Positions 9,448 through 17,988 of a stretch of 64,000 nucleotides of DNA are shown here, piece by piece. Position numbers and translations under genes: made by a program. Under the pieces are notes generated by a model that was given only the letters and a program-made list of their open reading frames with translations, made no database searches and was not told the origin of the DNA. Numbering within the stretch: position 1 is the first letter of the stretch; every line of letters begins with the position of its first letter. This stretch comes from an uncultured archaeon (GTDB taxonomy: Archaea > Thermoplasmatota > Thermoplasmata > Thermoplasmatales > Thermoplasmataceae), in the NCBI GenBank assembly GCA_000965745.1, contig CP009479.1, positions 62,001 to 126,000 of the forward strand, in the 5' to 3' direction.

Positions 9448-9748
9448 CGTTTATTATACCGTTTCTCAACATTTTCCCAATTCTTCTTCGTTCCTTGATG
9501 CGATCTTCTGGTCTGAATACCGCGTAACTTCCATTGATTGTGAATTTTTCCTCTGTTGTGGCGAGTTCGAAGACCCTGCCACTTTTGACGATCCTCTTTA
9601 CCCCGTTTTCCTTTCTGAGTTCTACAGTGTTTTTTGTTTCATTGCACAGGGTTCCGGCTATACCGTTCTCTGCCGGATTCGGTGAACTAATCACCTTCGC
9701 ATTCAATCCTATCCATTCGTGGAAATACACATTATCCTTGGTAATCAA
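9440..9748 (-). CDS. rnp1: Ribonuclease P protein component 1 (Rpp29/Pop4)
   Basis: The 102-residue protein matches archaeal Rpp29: an N-terminal EWIGLNAKVISSPNPAENGI, a Sm-like beta barrel with GTLCNETKNTVELR, and a C-terminal RPEDRIKERRRIG helix. It binds the specificity domain of RNase P RNA in pre-tRNA 5' maturation. The start is a TTG at 9748 that immediately follows the TAA of the eIF1-like gene. Its place between SUI1 and rps17 is conserved in Euryarchaeota. Confidence 0.94.
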   Translation of the reverse strand: MITKDNVYFHEWIGLNAKVISSPNPAENGIAGTLCNETKNTVELRKENGVKRIVKSGRVFELATTEEKFTINGSYAVFRPEDRIKERRRIGKMLRNGIINGD

Positions 9749-10048
9749 TTAAATCAGCTCTGCCCTGAATCCCATGCTTTCAAGCTGTTTCTTGACAGTA
9801 TCTCTATGGTCTCCCTGGAGTTCTATTGTTCTCCCGTCCTTTACAGTTCCACCCGAAGCAACCTTTTTCTTCAGCAGTTTGGCTATCTCGTCGATGTTCT
9901 CGCTCTTGGGGTCGATCCCCTCGATTATTGTCACATTTTTCCCGTATCTTCTTTTGTCCACGCTTATCCTCACTGCCTGAGTATCTCTTGTAAACCCTTC
10001 CCAAGGTTGCAATTCCTTGGGTATTCCTGTGAAGTTCTTATCCTTCAT
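9749..10048 (-). CDS. Translation initiation factor aIF1 (SUI1 family)
   Basis: 99 residues with the SUI1 fold: an ISVDKRRYGKNVTIIEGID segment, KKKVASGGTVKDGRTIELQG and the C-terminal LESMGFRAELI. It binds near the P site of the small subunit and monitors start-codon selection. Its location inside the ribosomal operon after rpl29 is the standard archaeal arrangement. It overlaps rpl29 by 4 nt. Confidence 0.95.
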   Translation of the reverse strand: MKDKNFTGIPKELQPWEGFTRDTQAVRISVDKRRYGKNVTIIEGIDPKSENIDEIAKLLKKKVASGGTVKDGRTIELQGDHRDTVKKQLESMGFRAELI

Positions 10049-10248
10049 TCCTTTTGATCCTCCGAACCCATAACGGTCTTTATTCTGGCTATTTGTCTCC
10101 TTATTGACTTGATTTTCCCGGGATTCGAAGGCTGGCCTCCAAGAGCCACGGTAGCCCTCTCATGGAGGAGGGATTCTCTAAGCTGATCCAGAGCCTTTTC
10201 CCTCTCTTCACTGCCCATCTGTTTCAGTTGTTTCGCTCTTAGCTCCAT
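10045..10248 (-). CDS. rpl29: Ribosomal protein uL29
   Basis: 67 residues forming the helical hairpin of L29 near the peptide exit: an N-terminal [11 protein letters not shown], then [20 protein letters not shown] and [18 protein letters not shown]. The N-terminus needs ATG 10248, so the first 41 nt are also read in another frame as the last codons of rps3. This overlap is long for the operon and comes from the S3 extension. Confidence 0.95.
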   Translation of the reverse strand: MELRAKQLKQMGSEEREKALDQLRESLLHERATVALGGQPSNPGKIKSIRRQIARIKTVMGSEDQKE

Positions 10249-11374
10249 TTTCCTCTACCCTACCTTCATCTTTCTTTACTTCCTCGGCCGCTTCCGGCTT
10301 TGGCTCTTCTGATTCCTTCTTTTCTGCCTTTTTCTCTGATTTCTTCTCAGTTTTTTTGGTAGTTTTCCTGGGAGCTGGTTTTTCCTTTACGGCTTCCTTT
10401 GGCTCTTCAGCTGGCTTCTCTTCCACAGGTTTTGTACCTTCCGCCTTTGCTTCAGGCTCCTTCACTTCAGGTTTTGCCTCTACTTTCTTCTCCTCAGCCT
10501 GGGGCTTTACCTCTTCAGCCTTTACTTCGGCTTCAGGTTCCTTCACTTCAGGTTTTGCCTCTACTTTCTTCGCTTCGGCTTGAGGACTTACCTTTTCCTT
10601 GGCCTTTTCAGCCTCTGGCGTGGGCTTTGCTTTTCTTTCAGCCGGCCTGGCCTGCCTTTCTTCAGGCTTCCTCGGCCTTCTTCCCCTGGCACCGGGCCTC
10701 TCTCTCTGCCCCTCAGGCTTCTTTGCCACTGCCTCTGCCTTTTGGTCCCCTTCCTGTATCAGCTGTGGGGTTGAAACTCCAAGCTTTTCAGATACGACAT
10801 AGTCGTCAGGGAGCTTGTAGTCGCTCTTGAGTATTCCTACTTTGACTCCAATCACGCCAAGCTTGAGCTTGGCAATTGAGAACCCTCTCTCCATTCCTTC
10901 CCTCGCGGGCTCTCCGGAGTACTTCACGGAACCGCTCATGAATTTCTGCATCCTTCCCCTCTCTCCTGAGAGCTTTCCGGATACTGAAATTATGACGCCT
11001 CTTGCACCGTTCTCAACGATTCTCCTCAGAGAAGTGTTTCCTGCCTTCCTGTACGCCCAGCCTTTTTCCAGTGAAAGGGCGATCTTCTTTGATACAACCT
11101 GTGGATTCAGGTCGGGATTGTCGATCTCCTTGACTTCAATCTGCGGTGATTCGATCTGGTACTTCTTTTCGAGATTCTCTGTGATCTGCTGGACCTTGGA
11201 GCCATGCCTTCCAATGACAAGGCCAGGCTTGTTTACGTGAAGTGTTATGTTGGTTCCGAATGGTGTCCTCTTCATCTCCATCCCTCCGAAACCGGCGTTC
11301 TCAGTCTCCTTTCTTATGTATTCAGAGACCAGCAGTTTCTTCACTGCCTCGTTGATAAACTTCCTCTCGTTCAT
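10208..11374 (-). CDS. rps3: Ribosomal protein uS3 with ~175-residue Lys/Glu/Pro/Ala C-terminal extension
   Basis: The first ~210 residues are a normal S3: KH-2 domain with [20 protein letters not shown] and the C-terminal domain with [20 protein letters not shown] and [12 protein letters not shown]. From about residue 215 the protein continues as a low-complexity, highly charged tail of Lys, Glu, Pro and Ala, giving 388 residues where archaeal S3 is usually 200-260. The tail includes two near-identical 27-residue repeats (see repeat entry). S3 lines the mRNA entry tunnel and has helicase activity in bacteria; the tail would project from the head of the small subunit (inference). Confidence 0.95.
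   Translation of the reverse strand: MNERKFINEAVKKLLVSEYIRKETENAGFGGMEMKRTPFGTNITLHVNKPGLVIGRHGSKVQQITENLEKKYQIESPQIEVKEIDNPDLNPQVVSKKIALSLEKGWAYRKAGNTSLRRIVENGARGVIISVSGKLSGERGRMQKFMSGSVKYSGEPAREGMERGFSIAKLKLGVIGVKVGILKSDYKLPDDYVVSEKLGVSTPQLIQEGDQKAEAVAKKPEGQRERPGARGRRPRKPEERQARPAERKAKPTPEAEKAKEKVSPQAEAKKVEAKPEVKEPEAEVKAEEVKPQAEEKKVEAKPEVKEPEAKAEGTKPVEEKPAEEPKEAVKEKPAPRKTTKKTEKKSEKKAEKKESEEPKPEAAEEVKKDEGRVEENGAKSETTETDGQ
10451..10571 (-). repeat. Tandem in-gene repeat (81-bp period) in rps3 tail
   Basis: Positions 10451-10490 and 10532-10571 are identical at 39 of 40 bases, offset by 81 bp (27 codons). They encode two copies of [14 protein letters not shown]. The near identity at the DNA level, not just protein level, points to a recent duplication or slippage event within the extension. 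Confidence 0.9.
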
Positions 11375-11820
11375 TCTTCTACCTCTTCAAGTACTATTTC
11401 AAGATTTATCAGGTCCTTGAAATTTGCTCCCGCTCTTCCATAGGCCTTTGGTGTGTATTTCTTAATCATTCTTCCCTTGGATGCTGCTATGTGCTTTACC
11501 ACGAGGGCATCCATGTTCAGGCTCTTGAATTCTGCATTGGCCTCTGCGTTGTCTATCAGTTCCCTGAATGCCTTTGCCGCTTTGACCGGGTACCTCCCCG
11601 GGCCCATTCCCCTTTTGTGTGAGACGGAATCGAGGTATCGGAAATAGGGGACAGGTGTCTTCTTTTCTATTACTCCGTCTATCAGATCCCTGACGCGCTC
11701 TAGCTTCTTTCCCCTGAGGAAATGGGCTATGTTGACCGCGTCCTTGAGGGATATGTCTGTCTCCTTTACCCTCGCAATGGCACTTTTTTCAGGTATTTCA
11801 GTTATTGAGTATCCTTTCAT
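11371..11820 (-). CDS. rpl22: Ribosomal protein uL22
   Basis: 149 residues. The archaeal L22 core includes [20 protein letters not shown], the [20 protein letters not shown] loop that reaches into the exit tunnel, and [20 protein letters not shown] near the end. It overlaps rps3 by 4 nt. Confidence 0.97.
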   Translation of the reverse strand: MKGYSITEIPEKSAIARVKETDISLKDAVNIAHFLRGKKLERVRDLIDGVIEKKTPVPYFRYLDSVSHKRGMGPGRYPVKAAKAFRELIDNAEANAEFKSLNMDALVVKHIAASKGRMIKKYTPKAYGRAGANFKDLINLEIVLEEVEE

Positions 11821-11824
11821 ATGA

Positions 11825-12280
11825 TCACTTCAGCGGCATGAACTTGGAGGACCTTGTAGCACCTACTCCCGGCCCGGAGTGCTTGACATCCTTCCTTGTA
11901 GGAGCAAATTCCCCAAGGTAGTGGCCTATCATTTCCGGCCTGATCTCAAACTTGACGTATTGATTGCCGTTGTATACCTCGAGAACTTTCCCAACGTATT
12001 TGGGAAGTATAACGAAACTCCTTACATGCGTCTTGATGTTTGCCTCTGATCCTTCCATCTTCTCTTTCAGCTTGGCCTGCTCGTAATTGAAATCCCTCGT
12101 AAGGGACCTCCTTATTCTTGCAGGTAGTATTTCCAGCAGTTTTTCAAATTCGAGCGCCTGAAGTTCTTCAATGGTAAGCCCCTTGTATCTGAACTCCTTG
12201 GATCTTCCTGCCGCTACCTTCTGTGACTTTCGTGACCTTCTCTTTATGGATTTTACAGATGCCTGCTTTTTGACCGGCAT
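11825..12280 (-). CDS. rps19: Ribosomal protein uS19
   Basis: 151 residues with a basic N-terminal extension typical of archaeal/eukaryotic S15/S19 and the conserved C-terminal VRSFVILPKYVGKVLEVYNG and GHYLGEFAPTRKDVKHSGPG. It binds the head of the small subunit with S13. The A of its start codon is the last base of the rpl2 stop codon. Confidence 0.97.
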   Translation of the reverse strand: MPVKKQASVKSIKRRSRKSQKVAAGRSKEFRYKGLTIEELQALEFEKLLEILPARIRRSLTRDFNYEQAKLKEKMEGSEANIKTHVRSFVILPKYVGKVLEVYNGNQYVKFEIRPEMIGHYLGEFAPTRKDVKHSGPGVGATRSSKFMPLK

Positions 12281-12975
12281 TAACTCTTCCTCCTCTTCTT
12301 GGGTGAAAGCCTGCCCACCTTTCTTCCGGGTGGTGTGCCTCTTCCTACCGTGCTCGGGCGGCCCACATGCTGGTGGTTACCTCCTCCATGCGGATGTTTA
12401 ACGGCATTCATTGCCACACCTCTCACGGAGTATGCTTTTTTCGCCCTGCTCTGATAATAGTGAACCTTTCTTCCTGACTTGAGTATCGGTATATCCTTCG
12501 CCCCTGTTCCTGCTATTGTCCCCATGCTTGCCTTGCAGCCTGGATGGAACTGCTTTGTCTTTCCCGACGGAAGCTTTATCGTGACGTTTACGCCATGGCT
12601 TATCACCAGTGCGCCTGTCCCTGCAGTCCTGCAGAACTTGCCTCCATCTCCGGGGATGCTCTCGATGTTGTAAACGGTTGTTCCATCAGGGATTCTTCCA
12701 AGTGGAACAGTGTTTCCCATAGTGACCTGGTCCGATTGGCCGATGTTGATTTTCTGGCCGACGTGTGCGCCGACGAATGCTATCTGGTAGTGTTTCTTTC
12801 CGGTTTCATCCTGCAGCACCAGCACGGGGGAGCTTCTCCCCGGTGACTGCCTGATGTCAACCACTGTGTATGCTCCTTCAGAAGGGTGCCTGATGTCTGC
12901 TACGTGCCTGTGGCTTGGGCTTCTGTATACTATGCCCCCTTTACCCCTTCTCTGAGCCGTTATTAATTTACCCAT
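12280..12975 (-). CDS. rpl2: Ribosomal protein uL2
   Basis: 231 residues with the OB and SH3-like domains and the highly conserved C-terminal [20 protein letters not shown] stretch at the peptidyl transferase centre. The basic N-terminus ([20 protein letters not shown]) is the archaeal form. Confidence 0.98.
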   Translation of the reverse strand: MGKLITAQRRGKGGIVYRSPSHRHVADIRHPSEGAYTVVDIRQSPGRSSPVLVLQDETGKKHYQIAFVGAHVGQKINIGQSDQVTMGNTVPLGRIPDGTTVYNIESIPGDGGKFCRTAGTGALVISHGVNVTIKLPSGKTKQFHPGCKASMGTIAGTGAKDIPILKSGRKVHYYQSRAKKAYSVRGVAMNAVKHPHGGGNHQHVGRPSTVGRGTPPGRKVGRLSPKKRRKS

Positions 12976-12984
12976 TCATACACC

Positions 12985-13233
12985 TCAGAATATACCCATC
13001 CTACCTGCGACTTCGTCTGCAGAGTAGTCTTTTGTGAGTTTCACGATGGCTTTCTTTCCGTTCTTAGTAATCATGATGTTAACCTTTTCAACTTTTACGT
13101 CAAACCTTGCTTCGACTTCTTTTATGATGTCTTCTCTCCTGGCTTTTCTGTTCACCAGGAATGTGATCTTGTTTTCCTTTTCTGTCTGAAGGGTTGTTTT
13201 TTCTGTTGCGACGGGAGATATGATGATTTCCAT
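12985..13233 (-). CDS. rpl23: Ribosomal protein uL23
   Basis: 82 residues. The N-terminal IISPVATEKTTLQTEKENKI and the strand VEARFDVKVEKVNIMITKNG are the L23 ferredoxin-like fold, a docking site for SRP at the tunnel exit. ATG 13233 directly abuts the rpl4 stop at 13234. Confidence 0.97.
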   Translation of the reverse strand: MEIIISPVATEKTTLQTEKENKITFLVNRKARREDIIKEVEARFDVKVEKVNIMITKNGKKAIVKLTKDYSADEVAGRMGIF

Positions 13234-13998
13234 TTACTGTACCCCCTTGCCCACCTGCTTAAGTGCACTTTCCGTAAACACGACGAGTCTTCCTGCCTGG
13301 CCTCCGGGAGCAAGCTTCCTGATACTCAGGCTGTCCGGGGTTGCCACCTCGACACCTGGAAGGGACCTGTATGCCTTTAGCGAGTCTGCTGAAGTGCTGA
13401 CGAAGAGAATGCTTTTCGGCTGCTTGTACCTTCTTCCCCTCATAGTTCCTCTTCCAGCCCTGACTTTCTTTCCTTCCTTTGCCCTGATCAGGTCGTCAAG
13501 CAGTCCCACTGATTCAAGGAAATTTTCTACGTCCTTAGTCTTAGTGATCTTGGCAGCTGCGTCCTCAACTATAACTGGAAGGGTGATGCCTTCTGGAATC
13601 CTGTGCCCTCTCCTGGAAACTGCCTCATTTGATGCTGTCATTGCAAGGGCGCTCATTCTTGCAAGCTTCCTCTCTTTCTCGTTTATCTTCTTCGTGAGGA
13701 TTTTGGTGGTCCTTGGTGAGTGAGCGCTCTTTCCGCCCACCATTGATGCGAGTATTACACCCCTGGATGAACCTGATGTTCTTGGTATTCTCGACACGCC
13801 TCTTCCGGGCCCTGAGTTGTGGCCTACTCGCCTCATTCCTGCCCTTGGTGAGGACCCGTATGGGCTCCTGAGGGAAAGGGTAACTGCCCTGAAAGCCTTC
13901 CTGATGAGGTCTTCCCTTGGAGCAGTGTTGAACACTTCCGGAAGTTCGATCTTCTTTACCTTTTCTCCTTCAATTGAGTATAGATTTGATTTCAACAT
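13234..13998 (-). CDS. rpl4: Ribosomal protein uL4
   Basis: 254 residues, with the globular domain (KAFRAVTLSLRSPYGSSPRA) and the archaeal Arg/Gly-rich loop (RRVGHNSGPGRGVSRIPRTS) that lines the exit tunnel. It overlaps rpl3 by one base. Confidence 0.97.
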   Translation of the reverse strand: MLKSNLYSIEGEKVKKIELPEVFNTAPREDLIRKAFRAVTLSLRSPYGSSPRAGMRRVGHNSGPGRGVSRIPRTSGSSRGVILASMVGGKSAHSPRTTKILTKKINEKERKLARMSALAMTASNEAVSRRGHRIPEGITLPVIVEDAAAKITKTKDVENFLESVGLLDDLIRAKEGKKVRAGRGTMRGRRYKQPKSILFVSTSADSLKAYRSLPGVEVATPDSLSIRKLAPGGQAGRLVVFTESALKQVGKGVQ

Positions 13999-14987
13999 TA
14001 ATCACCCTGCTTTGATTCCCTTGAAACATAGCTCAGTGTAAGCGAGTCCACTGAAGCAACTCTCTGCCTTGCCGGGTCTCTGAATTTGACAAGTCTCTTT
14101 GAAGGCCCCGGAACCGATCCGTGTATGAGGACGTAGTCGCTTCTGACTAGCCCGTATCCGGGGAAGCCTCCCTTGACATTGATATCATCCCCGTTGTCCT
14201 TTGGGGAATATCTTAGAACTCTCATGTTGTGGAACGTTCTCTGGTGTGTACCCATCTGGCCCGCCTGGGGCACAGTGTTTCTTACCCAGTCCGGGTGCCA
14301 TGGTCCCAGTGTTCCTATCATTCTTCTGTGCTTGCTGTTGTGTATATTCAATAGCTTTACACCGAATCTCTCGACATGGCCGGTGAAGCCTTTTCCTTTC
14401 GTGATTCCCGTGACGTCAACAAATTTTCCCTCGCCTGAAAATTCAGAGAAGCTGATTGACTTTCCAAGCTTTTCCTGGGCATACTTCAATTTTTCATCGT
14501 TTGTTGCGCCTGAGACGTTAATTTCAAAAATTTCCGGTGTTTTTGACGGAACACCCGTAACAACCTTCGGGTTTGTGCTTACTATGAGCCTTACACTGGA
14601 GAAGTCCTTCGGAACCTCCTTCTTCTTGTGTTCCTTTGCCTGTGGCTTTCTTCGTGCCAGGGACTTGTCCGGATTATCTGCCCACTGTTCATAAGCTACC
14701 TTCAGTCCTTCATAATCTTCCTTGTAGAGCCTTATGCCTACAACTGCAAGGGGAGGCACCTCTACGACTGTAACCGGAGCAACTATGCTCTGGCCTGCAG
14801 TAACGCTGGACTTCCTGTAGTCGACCATTTCAACATGGGTCATGCCTACCTTGTAACCGGCAAAGGCCTGTACCTTTGCCGGCCCTTCGGCTACCGGCCA
14901 GCTTCTTATGTCTCCCTGCATTCTCTTTGTGCGTACTCTGGGATAGTATCCTTTAGATCCTCTTCTAGGATGATGGGGCGTTGCCAT
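13998..14987 (-). CDS. rpl3: Ribosomal protein uL3
   Basis: First gene of the supercluster. 329 residues, with the archaeal N-terminus (PHHPRRGSKGYYPRVRTKRM), the central FVDVTGITKGKGFTGHVERF and the tip loop KHRRMIGTLGPWHPDWV close to the peptidyl transferase centre. A GGTGAT ribosome-binding sequence lies 8-13 nt upstream of ATG 14987, so unlike many genes in this window the mRNA has a leader. Confidence 0.97.
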   Translation of the reverse strand: MATPHHPRRGSKGYYPRVRTKRMQGDIRSWPVAEGPAKVQAFAGYKVGMTHVEMVDYRKSSVTAGQSIVAPVTVVEVPPLAVVGIRLYKEDYEGLKVAYEQWADNPDKSLARRKPQAKEHKKKEVPKDFSSVRLIVSTNPKVVTGVPSKTPEIFEINVSGATNDEKLKYAQEKLGKSISFSEFSGEGKFVDVTGITKGKGFTGHVERFGVKLLNIHNSKHRRMIGTLGPWHPDWVRNTVPQAGQMGTHQRTFHNMRVLRYSPKDNGDDINVKGGFPGYGLVRSDYVLIHGSVPGPSKRLVKFRDPARQRVASVDSLTLSYVSRESKQGD

Positions 14988-15112
14988 TACGTATCACCTG
15001 CAAACCGTTACACCTGTTTCTGGCAATGAGAAAGACATTGCCGAACAAGGGATGCCACATTATGCATTGCCCTGAGTGTATGGTGTTGCCTGAAAAGGAT
15101 AACTTACCACTC

Positions 15113-15130
15113 TATTTAAAGATTTATAAC
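15113..15130 (-). promoter_or_regulatory. TATA box of the ribosomal supercluster promoter
   Basis: On the minus strand this reads TTATAAATC followed by TTTAAATA, two overlapping archaeal TATA-like elements. Transcription would begin around 15090-15100, giving a leader of roughly 100-110 nt before rpl3. The sequence is seen; the start site is inferred from the usual 24-27 nt spacing. Confidence 0.6.
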
Positions 15131-15201
15131 TGCACTTTCCGCCGGGATAGGCGGTACGATGGAATATTGGATATCCCTCTGATTGGTATGCTGGAAGGAG
15201 T

Positions 15202-16416
15202 TCATCCTTTTCCTCCCGCCGGCATAACTTCCCCTTTTTTCATGGCTGGACCTACTTTCCTTATTGTGGTCGACAAGTAGAGTATAACCGAGACGAAACC
15301 AGGGGCTGTGACCGTAGTCCATATGAGGAACGGATTCAGGGTCGCAGTTATTACTATGCCCCCGATGAGAGGGCCTATGGAGTATCCGACTGAGTTGAAC
15401 GAGTTGTAAACGCCCATGTTGGCTCCAATCCGCTTTTTGGCAGATATTCCTGACACAATTGCAGATCCGCTCGGATCGAGGAAGTCTTCACCTAATGTTA
15501 TGATTGCCTCTGAAACGATGAACTGTGGAACAGTTGAGTCGAAAGCAAATGAGAAAACTCCAATCGAGAAAAACAGTAGTCCGAGCAGGTATCCCCTTGC
15601 AACACCTATCCTCCCTATTGCCTTAGTCACAGGGTATTGCATCAGGACCACGAGGATTCCATTGGATGTGAACACCAGACCAATCTGTGCAGTCGTGAGA
15701 TTCCTTACAATTGACGCATAGTTCGGAAGAGTCACGGTGTCCTGTGCAAGCAGTATTGTGAGCAGAAGGCTTGAGAACGAGAGCATGATTATCGTCCTGT
15801 TCACTGTACGGAAACGGAATTTGCGTTGTGGTTCCTCTTCGCCTGTTTCAGTAGGATGATCTCCTACAGGCTTGAAGATCAGGGATAGTACCAGCCCTGC
15901 AAGAATCGAGAGGAATGCCGAAAGGTAAATCACGGGATAGCCGAATCCGAGTATCAGGAATCCTGCAACAGCGGGGCCTATTGCTGTTCCTACGTTCAGG
16001 GCCACTCTTGTGATCGTGAAGCCGACAACCCTGTCACGGGTCGATGTTGCGACAAGCGCACCAAATGAAGGGAAGCTTCCCCAAAGCGAGGCAGCGAGGA
16101 TCAGAAACAGGAGAGAGAAAATGACTACGTTGTGCACTGAATGTGCAACATAATAGAGACCGATGAGGGATGCGGCTCCAATTGAATACATCGTTACAAG
16201 TACAGGTTTGTGGCCTATCCTGTCTCCAAGCCTTCCTGTGTAGATCTGGAGTACGGCGCCTGAGAGGTTTGAGAGCGTAAACACAACGCCAATCAGGGTG
16301 AAATCCAACTTGAATTCTGCGTGCATAAATAATGAAGTGAATGACTCTACCGAGTACAGTGCAAAACCGAAAAACCCCAGGATAAGGGAGAGGGTGATTA
16401 TCCTTGGCAGAGCCAT
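15202..16416 (-). CDS. MFS-type membrane transporter
   Basis: 404 residues with about twelve hydrophobic segments and the MFS loop 2-3 signature GRLGDRIGHKPVLVTMY (about residues 61-77). The central cytoplasmic loop (PVGDHPTETGEEEPQRKFRF) divides two six-helix halves. The substrate cannot be read from sequence; the family covers drug/metabolite efflux and sugar uptake. A TATA-like TAAAATAG lies at 16438-16446 on the minus strand, about 26 nt before ATG 16416, so the transcript is probably leaderless. It stands alone, divergent from tRNA-Lys. Confidence 0.88.
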   Translation of the reverse strand: MALPRIITLSLILGFFGFALYSVESFTSLFMHAEFKLDFTLIGVVFTLSNLSGAVLQIYTGRLGDRIGHKPVLVTMYSIGAASLIGLYYVAHSVHNVVIFSLLFLILAASLWGSFPSFGALVATSTRDRVVGFTITRVALNVGTAIGPAVAGFLILGFGYPVIYLSAFLSILAGLVLSLIFKPVGDHPTETGEEEPQRKFRFRTVNRTIIMLSFSSLLLTILLAQDTVTLPNYASIVRNLTTAQIGLVFTSNGILVVLMQYPVTKAIGRIGVARGYLLGLLFFSIGVFSFAFDSTVPQFIVSEAIITLGEDFLDPSGSAIVSGISAKKRIGANMGVYNSFNSVGYSIGPLIGGIVITATLNPFLIWTTVTAPGFVSVILYLSTTIRKVGPAMKKGEVMPAGGKG

Positions 16417-16578
16417 CTACCCATATACTGTACTGCCTATTTTAGTCGATTGGCTAAACTTTCCCGATCGAGAGATCGTGTTTTGGTTTGGACTCGGTGT
16501 TTCCTGGACACCAACTGGTTGAGAATTTAAATGATTTTCTTCAATAAACATGAAATGTGTTATGAACCGACTGCAATA

Positions 16579-16590
16579 ATTATAAATTAG
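16579..16590 (+). promoter_or_regulatory. TATA box for tRNA-Lys
   Basis: The sequence ATTATAAATTAG lies about 25 nt before the first base of the tRNA, the expected spacing for an archaeal promoter. Confidence 0.6.
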
Positions 16591-16609
16591 TAAGGTATTT
16601 AGGGGCAGT

Positions 16610-16683
16610 GGGTCCGTAGCTTAGCCAGGTAGAGCGATGGACTCTTAATCCATAGGTCGGGGGTTCGAACCCCCTCGGACCCG
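16610..16683 (+). tRNA. tRNA-Lys (anticodon CTT)
   Basis: A complete cloverleaf can be drawn: acceptor GGGTCCG/CGGACCC, D arm with GCTTAGCC..GGTAGAGC, anticodon stem ATGGA/TCCAT enclosing loop CTCTTAA (anticodon CTT), T arm GGGGGTTCGAACCCCC, discriminator G. CCA is not encoded. I see no intron in the anticodon loop. Confidence 0.97.
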
Positions 16684-16965
16684 CTTGACTCCTGCTTACT
16701 TCCGTGAACATGTTAAATTGCTGATTTATGTTGAAAATGGGGAATTATTCTATCTTTCACTTTTATCATAAGATAAACTTGAATTAACATAGGATTGTTG
16801 AAGTTGTGTTAATGGCTTAAACAAAATCAAATAAAGTGGCAAGGTAAATTTCCGATGTGACTTCAGACTGGTTCATCCAATAATCGTCAAAAATTGCTCT
16901 GACAAATTTTTGAAAGAAATTTTAGTCAAAATGAGTTAATTTCTCCATTACAATACTATTTTTGG
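16684..16965 (+). other. Intergenic region, A+T-rich
   Basis: About 280 nt of A+T-rich sequence between tRNA-Lys and the membrane-linked regulator, with no gene visible. It contains a perfect inverted repeat listed separately. Confidence 0.6.
16887..16913. promoter_or_regulatory. Inverted repeat, candidate operator of the following regulator
   Basis: Perfect 9-bp palindromic arms TCAAAAATT and AATTTTTGA are separated by 9 bp. The repeat ends 52 nt before the winged-helix gene start at 16966. A dyad of this size upstream of an ArsR-like gene is a common autoregulatory layout; binding is inferred only. Confidence 0.35.
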
Positions 16966-17625
16966 ATGACAGAATTGCCTCTTTACAGAATCCTGAAGGA
17001 CCTAACCAGACAGAAGATCCTAAGGCTGATCGGGGAGAAGGGGAACGCATCATACACAGACATACTTACACATCTTAATGTCAGCACTGGCAAGCTTAAT
17101 TATCATCTAAAAGTACTGGCTCCTTTCCTTCTCAAAAGCAGCGAAGGGTATTCATTGAATGAGACAGGGGAAAATGCATATTCTGTCCTAATGAAGTTCC
17201 AAAAAGTCCAGAATGGTAATGACAAGTTTTACAGGCCCCTGCCATGGGTGCTTGTTTCTTTGTCATTAGTGTTCTTGTTGATGCCAAATATTCATGTTCA
17301 AATTGTTGGGGTGGCTGCATTGTTTATGGGAATATTTTTCTTTTACAACTCTGGTATTACAAGAATGAGAACTTGGGAACTTCTGGCTGTTTTATCCATA
17401 GCACTGGTAGCAGGGTCCTATGGTGCGCTGCCTCAGTTACTGGTGTACTGTCCAAGTAGATTCAGTTTTGGAGTGCTTTATTCACCTTTGCTACCCATTA
17501 TATATTCCACTGTTCTTTTTGCCACTTTGTTGTCAACAACCCATGGGGAATGGATGCAGAAAGAATGGCGTGCTTTTGCTGAAGACGAAGAGGCGAAAGC
17601 AGAAGCAGCCGAAAAAGCATCATGA
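16966..17625 (+). CDS. Winged-helix (ArsR-like) protein fused to membrane segments
   Basis: 219 residues. Residues 1-75 form a winged-helix DNA-binding domain: LTRQKILRLIGEKGNASYTD, then the recognition helix LNVSTGKLNYHLKVLAPFL and a wing with SSEGYSLNETG. From about residue 87 the protein has four or five hydrophobic segments (PWVLVSLSLVFLLMP, VGVAALFMGIFFFYNSG, LLAVLSIALVAGSYG, YSTVLFATLLS), then an acidic/Ala tail. It therefore looks like a membrane-tethered transcription factor, a design recurring in Thermoplasmata. Ligand and targets are unknown. A dyad at 16887-16913 could be its own operator. Confidence 0.8.
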   Translation: MTELPLYRILKDLTRQKILRLIGEKGNASYTDILTHLNVSTGKLNYHLKVLAPFLLKSSEGYSLNETGENAYSVLMKFQKVQNGNDKFYRPLPWVLVSLSLVFLLMPNIHVQIVGVAALFMGIFFFYNSGITRMRTWELLAVLSIALVAGSYGALPQLLVYCPSRFSFGVLYSPLLPIIYSTVLFATLLSTTHGEWMQKEWRAFAEDEEAKAEAAEKAS

Positions 17626-17715
17626 AACTGAACAATTTGACCTGGCAAATCAAGTTTCACCCATATCATGTTTAAATAGAATAGTTTTAAGCCAGCGGGT
17701 TTTATATACATTGCG

Positions 17716-17988
17716 ATGTATAATATTGCGGTCCTTATATCAGGGGTCTCAATTGCCGTTTCCATATTTCTCTTAATAGTAACATTCGCGACCAAAAGGC
17801 GAATAAGAGCAAAAATTCTTTCATACATAGGTGGAGTCTTCGTAGTAGTTCTTATATCAAACGTGGTGTACGTGCTTCAAACATTCTCATTATTTCCCGG
17901 CACCGGACATCAGGTGGAATTTTTTCTTGCTGTAGAGCTGATCATACTTCTGTTATTCTACGCAGGTATCGCGAGGGGAATAGGATAA
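17716..17988 (+). CDS. Small three-helix membrane protein paired with wHTH regulator
   Basis: 90 residues, with hydrophobic segments at about 3-24, 36-58 and 68-87 and a basic loop TKRRIRAK between the first two. No family is recognised. Its TAA is followed without a gap by the GTG start of the winged-helix gene, so the two are almost certainly a translationally coupled pair; the membrane protein may sense a signal for the regulator (inference), parallel to the single-chain version just upstream. Confidence 0.75.
   Translation: MYNIAVLISGVSIAVSIFLLIVTFATKRRIRAKILSYIGGVFVVVLISNVVYVLQTFSLFPGTGHQVEFFLAVELIILLLFYAGIARGIG

Noticed and set aside
16610-16683. tRNA-Lys as an attachment site for an integrated element covering the defence genes
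   Set aside because: I found no second copy of the tRNA 3' end downstream and no integrase gene in the window.
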